Source: Echinicola pacifica DSM 19836 (GTDB lineage Bacteria; Bacteroidota; Bacteroidia; Cytophagales; Cyclobacteriaceae). From it: a DNA stretch of 64,000 nt. The stretch spans positions 1 through 64,000 of the forward strand of contig NZ_KB890750.1 of the NCBI RefSeq assembly GCF_000373245.1, written 5' to 3'. Below the pieces are notes generated by a model. It ran no database searches, was not told the origin of the DNA, and was given only the letters and a program-made list of their open reading frames with translations. Shown in pieces: positions 44,553-54,543 of this stretch. The number at the start of each line of letters is the position of its first letter. The first letter of the stretch is position 1. A program made the position numbers and the translations under genes.

Positions 44553-46505
44553 TTATAAAAGCCTCGCATCGGTCATAATTTCGAGAATGGCGGAGCCTTC
44601 ATGAGCGAGGAATCTTTTCATGGTTTCATGCAGCTGGCTGATCTCATCGACTTTGAAACCTTTGCCTCCGCAGCTTTCCGCAAAAGCCGCAAAATTAGGG
44701 TTTACCAAGTCGGTACTCCATTTTTGCCAGCCGCCAGAGAGTTGCTCTTTGGATATTTTCCCCAATTCCATATTATTAAGTATAATCACTTTCAGGTCCA
44801 TATGGTATTTCACGGAGGTGGTAAATTCGGCTAAGTATTGGCAGATGCCACCATCGCCAGCCACAGCAATTACAGGTCGTGTATCACCAACTGCGGCCCA
44901 TGCTCCCAATGCGGCGGGCAGCGCAAAACCAATAGATCCTAAGTACCCAGACATCAGGAAAGAGTGACTTTTGGCTTCGAAATACCTTCCAAAGGAATAG
45001 GCATTATTACCCACATCTACGCACATCACGGCATCTTCTGGTGCCAATTTTGTTAAGCAATCAAATACACTGACCGAGCTTAATCCATTTCCTTTGTCTT
45101 CCCGTAACCTTCTTAGCTTTTCGGTACGCCATATTTTCCATCGGGAAGCAATTTCCTCCCTTTGGTCCTTTTTATTATGCTGTAAAAGGCTGGCGCTTTT
45201 GAGAAATAACTGCATTGTTCTTGATATTTCGCCATAGAGGCCAACATCAATTTTGTGAAATTTGCTGATAGCCAAGGGATCAAAATCCACTTGAATCGTG
45301 GGGATTTTGGAAGTGATCCCTGTATGGTTGGAAAATGAGGCGCCAATCACCAGCAGTAAGTCTGCTGCATTCATGAAGTAAGAGGCGACTGGAGTGCCAC
45401 TTCTGCCCAAAACGCCACATCCTAAAGGATGGAAATCAGAAATAAGGCCTTTACCCTTAAATGTCGTAAGAATCGGACACTGGATACCTTCGGCGAGTTT
45501 CGTAATTGCTTCCATATGGAATCTTGCGCCATGGCCCACGATGATCACTGGGTTCTTGCTTTGTGAAAGCAGGCTGATGGCCCTTTGCATTTCTTCCTCT
45601 GGGGGAGCAATAGACAGATTTGGCATACGCCCTTCAGGCCCGGAAATCTCCGTAAGCTCAGCAGGAATGACCTGTACCTGATCGGGAAAAGTAAGGTGAG
45701 ACACCTCTCTATTGAGCAAGGCATGCTTGATCGCCAAACCCATGAGTTCGGAATGTTTGCTTCCTTGCTCCACACGATGATTAAAGGCAGCCACAGTCTG
45801 AAAAGCACGAACCAAATCCACCTCCTGGAAATTTCCTGTTCCCACCACCTGGGTGGCCACCTGACCGGTAAGTGCAAGCAATGGGGCACGGTCCACCTTG
45901 GCATCCCACATTCCTGTGAACATATTGGTGCTGCCAGGCCCTGCAATGGCAAAGCATGCCGCGGGTTTACCAGTAAGCTTGGCATAGGCTGAGGCGGCAA
46001 ATGAGGCCGCACCTTCATGGCGGATCCCTATGTATTTTAATTTTCCCTTGACCTCTAGTTTTCTGAGGGCTTCTGCCAAACCAAGGTTTGAATGTCCTAC
46101 CATCCCAAAAACTGTGTTGATTCCCCATTCGCTCATAGTCTCAACCATAATATCTGATAGGGTAAGTGGGGGAGTCTCGGGCATGGGCATGCCCACATAG
46201 ACTGCTTCGCCTTCGATTTTGATAGGGTAGGTCTTTAGTCCATCCTCGAAGCCATCACTATTGCCACCACAGGGATTAAAATCCCATCCATGCCAGGGAC
46301 AACGCAATAGCCCATCTTCTATGGATCCTTCTCCCAGAGGGCCACCCTGGTGCGGGCACCGATTATCTAAGGCGTTGATTTGCCCACCATAATTAGTCAG
46401 GCAAATCTGTGTGGTATCTGCCGTGACCGTCATCACCCTGCCTTCGGGAAGAGTGCTTTGTTGGTCCAATACTTTGAACCATTGGAGTTTAGAAGTATTT
46501 TCCAT
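44553..46505 (-). CDS. Rieske-ThDP enzyme fusion (pyruvate oxidase/acetolactate synthase-like)
   Basis: 650 residues. An N-terminal Rieske [2Fe-2S] domain (about 7-107) has all four ligands: C50-P-H52 and C69-P-W-H72. After a short linker comes a complete ThDP-dependent enzyme: pyrimidine-binding domain with catalytic E164 in I-R-H-E-G-A-A, a central domain (about 300-440), and a pyrophosphate-binding domain with G-D-G-G (550-553) and N-N (577-578). Relatives include pyruvate oxidase and acetolactate synthase. The added Rieske domain suggests electrons are passed to or from the 2-oxoacid reaction (inference). No signal peptide. It is 184 bp downstream of the Rieske-GltS gene on the same strand. 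Confidence 0.85.
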   Translation of the reverse strand: MENTSKLQWFKVLDQQSTLPEGRVMTVTADTTQICLTNYGGQINALDNRCPHQGGPLGEGSIEDGLLRCPWHGWDFNPCGGNSDGFEDGLKTYPIKIEGEAVYVGMPMPETPPLTLSDIMVETMSEWGINTVFGMVGHSNLGLAEALRKLEVKGKLKYIGIRHEGAASFAASAYAKLTGKPAACFAIAGPGSTNMFTGMWDAKVDRAPLLALTGQVATQVVGTGNFQEVDLVRAFQTVAAFNHRVEQGSKHSELMGLAIKHALLNREVSHLTFPDQVQVIPAELTEISGPEGRMPNLSIAPPEEEMQRAISLLSQSKNPVIIVGHGARFHMEAITKLAEGIQCPILTTFKGKGLISDFHPLGCGVLGRSGTPVASYFMNAADLLLVIGASFSNHTGITSKIPTIQVDFDPLAISKFHKIDVGLYGEISRTMQLFLKSASLLQHNKKDQREEIASRWKIWRTEKLRRLREDKGNGLSSVSVFDCLTKLAPEDAVMCVDVGNNAYSFGRYFEAKSHSFLMSGYLGSIGFALPAALGAWAAVGDTRPVIAVAGDGGICQYLAEFTTSVKYHMDLKVIILNNMELGKISKEQLSGGWQKWSTDLVNPNFAAFAESCGGKGFKVDEISQLHETMKRFLAHEGSAILEIMTDARLL

Positions 46506-46689
46506 TGTATTATTTAGTTGTGTCGAGGATAATATTTTTTTAAATACCTCCTCTTCAATCGTCTAATAGGATTAAAGGCAGGCAGATTGGTAATCGCCAA
46601 AGTGCAATCAGAACAGCGAATGCCGATCGAAAAGCATAGATCGTTTTCCCCACCATAGAAGGTATTCTTCAGCCTTACGGCAGCATTGC

Positions 46690-48312
46690 TTACTGCAGGG
46701 AATAGTTATTATTTCCCACCCATGATATCCCTGTCATCCGGTACATATTCCAATCATAGGTACTCAAATCAGACATTTGGAAATCTTGCACATTATGATA
46801 GCCACAAGCTCTGGAGATTACTTTTACCAGCTCGTTAGAGGCAGTCAGGAAATTATAGAGTTGCTGAGCTGACTGCTTTACAATTAGTCTATTCCTTAGA
46901 TTTTGTTTTTGTGTGGCTATCCCCACTGGGCAGTTATTGGTATTGCAAGCTCGCATCCCAAGGCAGCCGATTGCCTGCATGGCGGAGTTAGCGATGGCCA
47001 CGGCATCGGCACCGAGCATCAAGGCTTTTGCAAAATCCTCTGCCACTCTGAGTCCCCCGGTAATGATCAGGGAGACATGTTCGGCTTTACGTCGGTCGAG
47101 ATGCTTTCGTGCTCTTGCCAGAGCGGGGATGGTAGGGATATTAATATGGTCTCTCAGGATGGTCGGTGCCGCACCTGTACCGCCTCCTCGTCCATCCAGT
47201 ATGATATAATCGACTCCCACTTCCAAGGCAAAATCAATATCTGCTTCAATATGACTTGCTGCCATTTTAAAACCAATAGGAATCCCCCCGGTTCGGTCGC
47301 GGACTTCCTTGGCAAATTTTTGATAGTCTTCCACGGTCACCAGTTCGGAGAAGGTGGCGGGGGAGATCGCTGCCTGACCTTGATTCAATCCACGGACCGC
47401 GGCAATTTCTTCGGTTACTTTTTCCGCTGGAAGGTGTCCTCCAGTACCGGTTTTGGCACCCTGTCCTGCTTTAAAGTGAAACGCCTGACTTTTCTGTACC
47501 AGATCCCAGCTGAAGCCAAATTTTCCTGAGGCTAATTCATAGAAATAATGGGTGTTTTCGGCTTGCTCGGCAGGCAATACGCCACCTTCACCACTGCATA
47601 TACCGGTCCCGGCCATCTGAGCTCCCATGGACATGGCCACTTTGGCCTCGCGGCTCAGGGCCCCAAAACTCATGTCGGAGACGAATAGAGGCATGCTAAG
47701 CTCAAGAGGTTTCTTAGCCTCTTTGCCTATGACCGTGCGGGTGATGACTTCTGCACTATCTAGTAAGGGTTTTGTGTGAAGCTGAGCGGGAAGAAACTGG
47801 ATGGAGTCCCATTTTGGAAGTACATTCCGATCCACACCCATGGCGGCGGTGGGACCATGATGGCCCAGGTTTTTTAGGCCATGTTTGGCCAATTCTGATA
47901 TATAGGAGGTATATGGCTCGTTGGTCTCCGGATGAGTATCCTGGTACTGGCCCAAATACGCTTCCCGATTGAAGGGTTGGGGATATTTGGCCACAAATGC
48001 CTTGATTTCTTCCTCATCGATTACCACCCAATCATCCTCGATTAGCGCCTCAAATTTATGAAGAGCTTCCGAATTATCGTATTCACTGACGCCGGTATCG
48101 TATCTATAATCCCAATTGTGTACTCCACAAACCAGGTTATGACCCTTGATATGCCCGTCGGCCATTAGGGCTCCACGGTGAAGGCATCTCCCATATAATA
48201 TAGAAATCTTATTTTCGTATTTGATAGACACCAAATCGAGTCCATGGACAATATGATGTGAAGGTTGCTTTTCAGGTAAGGTGGAATACCTTACCAATTT
48301 GATTTTCGTCAT
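46690..48312 (-). CDS. Rieske-FMN glutamate synthase-family fusion
   Basis: 540 residues from ATG 48312, preceded by a good AGGAAG site on the minus strand; an in-frame ATG at 48384 adds 24 unlikely residues. The N-terminal Rieske domain has C43-L-H45 and C62-G-V-H65. The rest (about 150-490) is an FMN-binding glutamate synthase domain, with F-V-S-D-M-S-F-G-A-L-S, G-T-G-I-C-S-G-E-G-G and a [3Fe-4S] motif C450-x5-C456-x4-C461 whose spacing matches GltB. No glutaminase domain. Likely an FMN/Fe-S oxidoreductase whose substrate may not be glutamate. It is the probable first gene of a pair with the Rieske-ThDP enzyme. Confidence 0.87.
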   Translation of the reverse strand: MTKIKLVRYSTLPEKQPSHHIVHGLDLVSIKYENKISILYGRCLHRGALMADGHIKGHNLVCGVHNWDYRYDTGVSEYDNSEALHKFEALIEDDWVVIDEEEIKAFVAKYPQPFNREAYLGQYQDTHPETNEPYTSYISELAKHGLKNLGHHGPTAAMGVDRNVLPKWDSIQFLPAQLHTKPLLDSAEVITRTVIGKEAKKPLELSMPLFVSDMSFGALSREAKVAMSMGAQMAGTGICSGEGGVLPAEQAENTHYFYELASGKFGFSWDLVQKSQAFHFKAGQGAKTGTGGHLPAEKVTEEIAAVRGLNQGQAAISPATFSELVTVEDYQKFAKEVRDRTGGIPIGFKMAASHIEADIDFALEVGVDYIILDGRGGGTGAAPTILRDHINIPTIPALARARKHLDRRKAEHVSLIITGGLRVAEDFAKALMLGADAVAIANSAMQAIGCLGMRACNTNNCPVGIATQKQNLRNRLIVKQSAQQLYNFLTASNELVKVISRACGYHNVQDFQMSDLSTYDWNMYRMTGISWVGNNNYSLQ

Positions 48313-48559
48313 GATCTTCCTAAGCTGTAAATGATAAGAAAAAGGAAGCCAGTCTGGAAAAATTTTTGCCTGTACATTAACCAACTAAATACAACGAAAA
48401 TTAAGTCTAAGACTTAACAGGCAAGAAAAATCCTACTGGCTTCCTAATGTTAAAAAGGTACTTTCTGATAAAAAAATAAAGGTCAATTGGGTTTATAGTT
48501 ACTCTACTAATTCATGATTTTAGCACAAATCCTTTATTTGTCTTAATAGAAAGCCTTGG

Positions 48560-48916
48560 CTAGGCATGATAATACCTTTCACGGTAGATTTTGCCCTCTT
48601 TCCACTCAGTCACCACCACCTGCTCAGAGACCAAGGTGGTTCCATCTTTTAACTTCAGGGTCATCACTCCATCATAATAGGAGTGATTTCCATTCACTGC
48701 ATAATTGCTGACGGTATAGCCAATAAATTCTTCCAATTGGTCTTTGATAAAGTCCTCCTCCAGTTTGATGCAATAGGCCTTCCCCTTTTTGGGAGGATCA
48801 TTGGCCTCTCGGAGCTCTACATCCTCATGAAGAAACTTCTCCATGGCTTCTATAAAACCTGCTTTTGCCAATAATGCATGAACTTCTTTGAGGTTCTTTT
48901 CAATTTGATTTTCCAT
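48560..48916 (-). CDS. SnoaL-like / NTF2-fold protein
   Basis: 118 residues, a compact alpha-beta cone: N-terminal helices, a strand with V-E-L-R-E-A-N, then a curved sheet (Y-Y-D-G-V-M-T-L-K-L-K-D-G-T and Y-R-E-R-Y-Y-H). This is the NTF2/SnoaL pattern, which includes small isomerases, hydratases and binding proteins. No catalytic residue can be assigned. It is upstream of and in the same direction as the Rieske pair, but separated by 247 bp. Confidence 0.75.
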   Translation of the reverse strand: MENQIEKNLKEVHALLAKAGFIEAMEKFLHEDVELREANDPPKKGKAYCIKLEEDFIKDQLEEFIGYTVSNYAVNGNHSYYDGVMTLKLKDGTTLVSEQVVVTEWKEGKIYRERYYHA

Positions 48917-49589
48917 AGTTATTGTGATATGAATTATTGGTAAACACTGTACGATGTTTCAAAATTGAAAATTCTAGTACAGTCTATTTTTTCTTTTATA
49001 AATACAATTAGTTTTATGAGAGCCATTTTGGAATTATAACTCTTAATTCAATTCAAAAGCTATGCATTATGTTTATAATATGCAATTAAACAAGTGTTTG
49101 GTTGGCTTAGCCTGAAAAAATACAAATAGGTAACTATTACGTGCTATCTTCTTAAAGGTAAAAAATTTATATTAAAAATTCTATTAAATTATTTGGTATT
49201 AGTAAGTTCTACTCGAGAATATTTGATTTTCCTTGGTGAAAAAAAATAGATTTGTCCAAAAAAAATAGTACAAGCGCTGGATTATCTGCCGTAAAACAAG
49301 AGATAAGATCTGGAGGACTTATAATTGAGGGCAACCATCATAAGCAAAAAGCAGTATAAGACCAAAGCCCAATTTTAAAACAGCAGCCTAAGGGTGAGGA
49401 GAGAGCAGGGTGAAGGAAAATGTGGAATAACCTTAGGTCGAAAATATAGAATTGATTAATTTGAGTAAAATAAGCTTTTTTACCATTTATAGGGGTTTTC
49501 AACTGGGCAACCTATCAGAATCAGGGTAGGACTTCTATAAAAAATGTAAAAATCACCTAAATCGATATTTAATTTTTAATATATATAAT
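48917..49589. other. Long AT-rich divergent intergenic region
   Basis: No gene, RNA or repeat recognised over 670 bp. It separates the SnoaL-like gene (minus) from the phosphorylase-like gene (plus) and should carry both promoters. Confidence 0.5.
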
Positions 49590-51257
49590 ATGCGTACAAG
49601 AGCACAAGAGTCCAGAGCAGCCATCGAGCGGCTGTATATCACCATGCGTCACCTTTTTATGAGGGGCAATTATAAGCCACTTGGAATATCCGGCGAATCA
49701 CTAATAAGTGCACTACTGGTCTTAAGACCTGAAATTTATGGTTTAGTTACTGAAGCAGAAAAGGTAGAGTTGGATGGATTACTCTATGTCATGGAGCGCT
49801 TACCGCGTGGAATTGAGGAGTGTAGGTATATCCGACTGATAAGCCGTGAAGGGTACGAGCATTCGGACTTTGAGAAATTGATCCCTAGCAAGAGACGTAG
49901 AAATTGCTATAGGGTGGATAAGGACCAGATGTTTGTGGAGATGACCCGTGGCAAGAGTGATATCTATGATATCCTTACTCACTTGACCTTCTTATATATA
50001 GAAGCCGAGAAAATCAGACATAACAGTACAGATAGCAAAGGTCGTATCCATCTCAACTGGAAGCGGCTGGAGAAGATCGTTGATAAAGTGCAGATGGGAG
50101 AGCCTTTTGATTCAGAGGCAGCCTGTTCGTACCTGAGTCACCTTACGGGCAGAACCTTTGATGAGACCCAGCAGGCCATCCGCAAATTTGAAAGTAGCAG
50201 CAACTCCAATTCTTTATTTTCCATTATTTACCAGTTGGGGAAATTATCCATGGATGAGGAAATGCTGCAATTGGATCGAGAAATATCCTTTTCTGCCACG
50301 CTCAGAGAGCGCATAGGCCATCACGTATATGGGGAAATGTGGGCAGATAATATCAAGTCCATCCTAGACGAAAACGACCTGCTTGGCCGACCGATACATA
50401 TCATATCGGCGAACTTACACAGTGTGGTCAATACCATCTATGGGCATCAGGCATTAGGGCTGAAGGATTTTGCGGCGATAGAGGATGAGGCGAATCTGAT
50501 CAGTCAGGGGGCCAAAAACCATAAGGCGAAGGAGATCCTAAAATACGCCTCCAAGCATGGATATATGGAGGTGCCGGATGTGTCTGGAACCAATATCGGC
50601 GCTCAGATTATAGATACAGCAAAGATGGATAAAGATACGCTCATCCCGGGAGTGGAGATCGAGAAGGACCTGAGCAAAAGACCAGTGATCGTGGTGATGG
50701 ATTATGCCTTTGGTGAGCAAGCCTACGAGTGCTTCGATGAGCTATTGAAACCTTTTGATAAGGGCCTGAAATCCATCCCACTAGATGTGGTTTCTGCTTC
50801 CATCATGGGTAAAGCGGGGATTTTGGAGGGCCAAAAAGGGGACCTGATGATTCCTGATTCTCACGTGTTTGAGGGAACAGCCGATAATTATCCGTTTAAA
50901 AATGCCCTTGACCCAAAAGATTTTGAAGGTTATGGTTTGGGAGTATATGAAGGCCCTATGATTACAGTCCTGGGGACCTCCTTGCAGAATAAGGATGTCT
51001 TGAGTTATTTTATGCAGTCATCATGGAAGGCCATTGGCTTGGAGATGGAGGGAGCGCATTACCAAAAAGCCCTGCAGTCGGCCAGTAAAATTAGACGAAG
51101 TATTCGTAAGAATGTAAAAGTGCTCTATGCCTACTATGCCTCGGATAATCCACTGGAAACAGGAAGTACCTTGGCCTCAGGAAGCTTGGGAATGGACGGC
51201 GTAAAACCTACCTATCTGATCACGTATAAAATTCTGGAAACATTATTTGCTAAGTAA
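49590..51257 (+). CDS. Nucleoside-phosphorylase-like protein (DUF6909-type)
   Basis: 555 residues, cytoplasmic. The N-terminal half (about 1-260) is helical with no recognised family. The C-terminal half looks like the nucleoside phosphorylase/hydrolase fold: G-L-E-M-E-G-A-H-Y (about 484-492) parallels the M-E-G-A ribose-binding motif of MTAN/PNP enzymes, and Y-A-S-D-N-P (about 517-522) parallels the S-D motif that holds the catalytic Asp. A Bacteroidota family annotated as DUF6909 appears to match, from memory. The substrate could be a nucleoside or nucleotide, as in AMP nucleosidase. A clear terminator follows. Confidence 0.7.
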   Translation: MRTRAQESRAAIERLYITMRHLFMRGNYKPLGISGESLISALLVLRPEIYGLVTEAEKVELDGLLYVMERLPRGIEECRYIRLISREGYEHSDFEKLIPSKRRRNCYRVDKDQMFVEMTRGKSDIYDILTHLTFLYIEAEKIRHNSTDSKGRIHLNWKRLEKIVDKVQMGEPFDSEAACSYLSHLTGRTFDETQQAIRKFESSSNSNSLFSIIYQLGKLSMDEEMLQLDREISFSATLRERIGHHVYGEMWADNIKSILDENDLLGRPIHIISANLHSVVNTIYGHQALGLKDFAAIEDEANLISQGAKNHKAKEILKYASKHGYMEVPDVSGTNIGAQIIDTAKMDKDTLIPGVEIEKDLSKRPVIVVMDYAFGEQAYECFDELLKPFDKGLKSIPLDVVSASIMGKAGILEGQKGDLMIPDSHVFEGTADNYPFKNALDPKDFEGYGLGVYEGPMITVLGTSLQNKDVLSYFMQSSWKAIGLEMEGAHYQKALQSASKIRRSIRKNVKVLYAYYASDNPLETGSTLASGSLGMDGVKPTYLITYKILETLFAK

Positions 51258-51263
51258 AATCAC

Positions 51264-51300
51264 GATGCCCCTGGAGAATCTGCCAGGGGCATCTGTTTTT
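51264..51300 (+). terminator. Terminator after the phosphorylase-like gene
   Basis: Perfect 11-bp stem GATGCCCCTGG / CCAGGGGCATC with an 8-nt loop, followed by TGTTTTT. Confidence 0.88.
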
Positions 51301-51764
51301 ATTATGACTAAAGGTTAAATATCGATCTTACCCTGAATAATAGCCTCAAAAAAGGCTTGTTTTTAGGCAAAACTAAGGTGCTAAGAATGCTTTTTGATGG
51401 ACATTTCAATAGCTAAAGGAAATTTCTTTAGCTTCTTTATCATTAATACTATTAGAAATTAAATATATTTGTTAAGCGGGTAGCGAAAAAACAGATTACC
51501 ATTCGCAGCCACACCCTTAGGATTTACTGAATAGGTACTCTTAATGTACCTTCAAATAGCCTGGCTGAACAACGGAATACCATTGAACCTGACCATTCAA
51601 TAGCATGACCCTTGCTGACCTAGCGTCAAGTTCAGAATGGATTGTAATGGAAATCAGAAAATAAATTATAGAATAAGTTACAAGCAAAAGTCTTTTTAAG
51701 GGGCCACGCCCCAAATATACCCGCAGTAAAGCGACTGATACTTTGGCTTAGAGAATAGCAAAAT
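51301..51764 (+). promoter_or_regulatory. Upstream region of the DEAD-box helicase with a GC hairpin
   Basis: No gene seen. A very stable small hairpin, GGGGC-CAC-GCCCC (51700-51712), stands out in AT-rich sequence and lies 52 bp before the helicase ATG. Many RhlE/DeaD genes have long regulated leaders, so a 5' UTR role is possible but unproven. Confidence 0.35.
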
Positions 51765-53198
51765 ATGACAATTGAAACTTTTGACGGATTTGACTTTCAT
51801 CCTTCCTTACAGGAGGGCCTGGATGCCATGGGATTCAACAAACCAACGCCCATACAACAGCAGGGCATCCCACAAATATTAAAAGGCAAAGACCTAATCG
51901 CCTGTGCCCAAACTGGTACAGGAAAGACTGCCGCTTTTATCTTACCCGTATTGAATAAAATAGCCCAAGCGGAAAGCAATGAACTGAACACCCTCATCAT
52001 CGCGCCTACTCGAGAACTCGCCATACAGATAGATCAGCAGATCCAAGGTTTGGCGTACTTCGTAGGCGTAAGTTCCATCGCCATCTACGGTGGCGGGGAT
52101 GGCATGGCTTGGGAGCAGCAACGCAAGGCCCTCGAGCAAGGTACCGAAATCGTCGTGGCAACACCTGGACGACTGATCGCGCTATTGGCCGGAGGCAAAA
52201 TAAATCTTAACACTCTAAAACACCTGGTTCTCGATGAGGCCGATCGAATGCTGGATATGGGATTCTCCGATGATATTCTAAAAATCATCAATTACCTTCC
52301 CAAAGACCGACAGACGGTGCTTTTCTCTGCGACTATGCCTCCTAAAATACGGCAGTTTAGCAAGAAAATCCTGAATAACCCTGAGGAAATCAATATTGCG
52401 ATTAGCAAAACCGCCAAAGGTGTGACCCAGCAGGTGTATATGGTGAATGACGGTCAAAAGGAACAACTGCTCGAAAGCATCCTTACCCAAAGAAACTATG
52501 ATGCTGTGATCATCTTTTCCTCCACCAAGGAGAAGGTTAAAAATATCTATAAAAGCCTTCGTAAGAAATTCCAGATTGAAGCCTTTCACTCCGATTTAGA
52601 TCAGATGGAAAGAGAGAAAATCATGTCCGAATTCAAAAACAAATCCCTTAAAATCCTTATAGGTACCGATATTATTTCCAGAGGGATTGATGTGGAAGGC
52701 ATTGAGCTGGTGGTGAATTATGATACGCCTGGAGATGCGGAGGATTATGTACACCGCGTAGGAAGAACCGCCAGAGCTGACAAAAAAGGGGAGGCCATCA
52801 CCTTTGTGAATGATAAAGATCTTCATAAACTGCATAAGATTCAGAGCTTAATAGGCATAGAAATCGAACGCGTACCGCTTCCGGAAGGAATCAGCCCTGG
52901 ACCGGAATACAAAGAAACCGCTCCCAAAGGAAAAGGAGGAGGAAAATCTTCCTCTTTCGGAAATAAAAGAAATGGTAATTCCAAAGGTAATGGCGCCAGA
53001 AACGCTGGCTCAAAACCTCCGCGCCATAAGAATAATAATCGGTCCAATGGTAATGATAGACCTGCAGATAAAGTAACGCAGGAAAGCCCTTCCAGTCATA
53101 GTCATCAAGCCGAACCAAAAGCTGCCAGTCCTTCTTCATCTGATGCCCAAAATGGGAAATTCAGAGCCCGAAGGAATGTGGCTGATGATAACTCCTAA
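51765..53198 (+). CDS. DEAD-box RNA helicase, RhlE-like
   Basis: 477 residues. All motifs are present: Q motif near 28-33, A-Q-T-G-T-G-K-T (48-55), P-T-R-E-L-A (81-86), D-E-A-D (157-160), S-A-T (about 183), R-G-I-D (about 294) and H-R-V-G-R-T-A-R (about 321-328). After about residue 370 there is a disordered basic tail rich in G, K, N and R that should bind RNA. RhlE-type helicases remodel ribosome precursors and cold-stalled mRNA. A long terminator hairpin follows. Confidence 0.94.
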   Translation: MTIETFDGFDFHPSLQEGLDAMGFNKPTPIQQQGIPQILKGKDLIACAQTGTGKTAAFILPVLNKIAQAESNELNTLIIAPTRELAIQIDQQIQGLAYFVGVSSIAIYGGGDGMAWEQQRKALEQGTEIVVATPGRLIALLAGGKINLNTLKHLVLDEADRMLDMGFSDDILKIINYLPKDRQTVLFSATMPPKIRQFSKKILNNPEEINIAISKTAKGVTQQVYMVNDGQKEQLLESILTQRNYDAVIIFSSTKEKVKNIYKSLRKKFQIEAFHSDLDQMEREKIMSEFKNKSLKILIGTDIISRGIDVEGIELVVNYDTPGDAEDYVHRVGRTARADKKGEAITFVNDKDLHKLHKIQSLIGIEIERVPLPEGISPGPEYKETAPKGKGGGKSSSFGNKRNGNSKGNGARNAGSKPPRHKNNNRSNGNDRPADKVTQESPSSHSHQAEPKAASPSSSDAQNGKFRARRNVADDNS

Positions 53199-53231
53199 TA
53201 CTAGTATCAAAGCGATATAAATTGCCCTTTT

Positions 53232-53314
53232 AAGGCTGTTTTAAACTCTATTTTGATGATTCCATCCTGAATGGTATCCCTCAAAAAGAAGGTTTAAGAC
53301 AGCCTTATTTTTTT
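53232..53314 (+). terminator. Long terminator after the helicase
   Basis: 15-bp arms AAGGCTGTTTTAAAC (53232-53246) and GTTTAAGACAGCCTT (53292-53306), with one G-U pair, enclose a 45-nt loop and are followed by ATTTTTTT. Confidence 0.75.
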
Positions 53315-53945
53315 GTATTTACATCTATAGAAAAGATTAACGGTCTCCCAAAGCTAGGCAAGCTCTCAAACCACCTAGCACGGTGGATGCATTGACTTTT
53401 AAACTCGATTCAAGCTCTTCTGAACAGTTAAGTGAGAATATCTCTATTCACAAATTCACTATTATCGTAGCTCTTATACTCCAGAGAAAAGGAGCTTTTG
53501 AAGTGTACTTGTATCGCTAAAATAAATGGACTTGGAAAAAGTACTTTCTGTATTTAATACAAAAAAAACTTTAAAAAAAATTAAAATGATGATTTTTCTC
53601 AGTCAGTTAGGGAATCACTTATTATCAATGAGTAAATCCTAGGTTTGAATGAGTATTCAGATAATGATATAGTATAAAACTGTAATAATATTCTATATAG
53701 TGTACTATGTACAATATTATAATTTGCTATTGGCTCATTTTAAAGCTATTTTTAGTTAAATAACGATGAAAGCCAGTTCGGGTGGTTTAATAAAATCATT
53801 GGTGATTTTGGGGAATTGGGAGGGCTTAAACTATAAATATTGAATTTTTTAAAGAAATATTTATTCTAAGCCATTTTAGGACTGTATTGATATTCAGTTT
53901 GATAATTTGATTACTAGTAATAAGAAACTATACTCCGTTATTCTT
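53315..53945 (+). promoter_or_regulatory. Upstream region of the contractile injection system operon
   Basis: No gene seen over 630 very AT-rich bases. A perfect -7 match TAGGTTTG occurs at 53640-53647 but without a TTTG at the right distance upstream, so the promoter is not settled. The length suggests regulated expression of the operon, which is inference. Confidence 0.35.
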
Positions 53946-54539
53946 ATGATTTTTGAAGTTTTGACCATAATAGCTGGTGAAGTCAATAAGCATTTTGATA
54001 TTCTGGAATTGGATGAGTCCAGAGTTGTATTAGACAATGTGGCCTTACTGGAATCTCGACAGGAAGGAGATGATTCCCTGAGCAATAAGATCGTACTATC
54101 CATGATCAACCTCCAGGAGGAGGTCACGCTAAAGAACATTCCCAATCAACGCTATGATGGCGAGTCTTTTGTCACCAAAAACCCCGTATTGAACTTAAAT
54201 CTTTTCTTGATTTTTTGTGCCAATCGCACCAAATACAAAACCTCCCTGAGTGACCTATCTAAGATATTGGCTTTTTTTCAAGGCAAAAAGGTTTTCAACC
54301 AATCCAATACCGTATTTGACCGAGATTTAGAAGAGATGAATTCGGTGCAGAATTTTCATTTCACCATGAACTTATATACCCCGACTTTTGAGGAACTTAA
54401 CTTTATTTGGGGTACCCTGGGCGGACGCCAATACCCCTCCATTTTCTATAGGCTAAACGTCATAGAAATAGATAGAGACCTGGTTCAAGCCAAAAAAGGA
54501 GTGATATCCACCATCAACAGGACCTATACTCAGGAATAG
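53946..54539 (+). CDS. DUF4255 cap/terminator protein of the injection system (Afp16-like)
   Basis: 197 residues from ATG 53946, which gives the characteristic start M-I-F-E-V-L-T-I-I-A-G-E-V-N; an upstream TTG at 53907 is in frame but unlikely. The DUF4255 (Pvc16 N-terminal) family includes Afp16, which caps the end of the sheath-tube far from the baseplate and stops its growth. Here it is the first gene of the cluster rather than near the end as in Afp/PVC. Followed by the next gene after 4 bp. Confidence 0.85.
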   Translation: MIFEVLTIIAGEVNKHFDILELDESRVVLDNVALLESRQEGDDSLSNKIVLSMINLQEEVTLKNIPNQRYDGESFVTKNPVLNLNLFLIFCANRTKYKTSLSDLSKILAFFQGKKVFNQSNTVFDRDLEEMNSVQNFHFTMNLYTPTFEELNFIWGTLGGRQYPSIFYRLNVIEIDRDLVQAKKGVISTINRTYTQE

Positions 54540-54543
54540 CAGT

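Noticed and set aside
45545..46018. 157-codon frame on the same strand inside the Rieske-ThDP gene
   Set aside because: Alternative frame of a long, motif-complete gene; no independent support.
53640..53647. TAGGTTTG as the promoter of the injection-system operon
   Set aside because: The -7 match is perfect, but there is no TTTG or TTG at 17-23 nt upstream and it lies 300 bp from the gene, so it is not called as a promoter.
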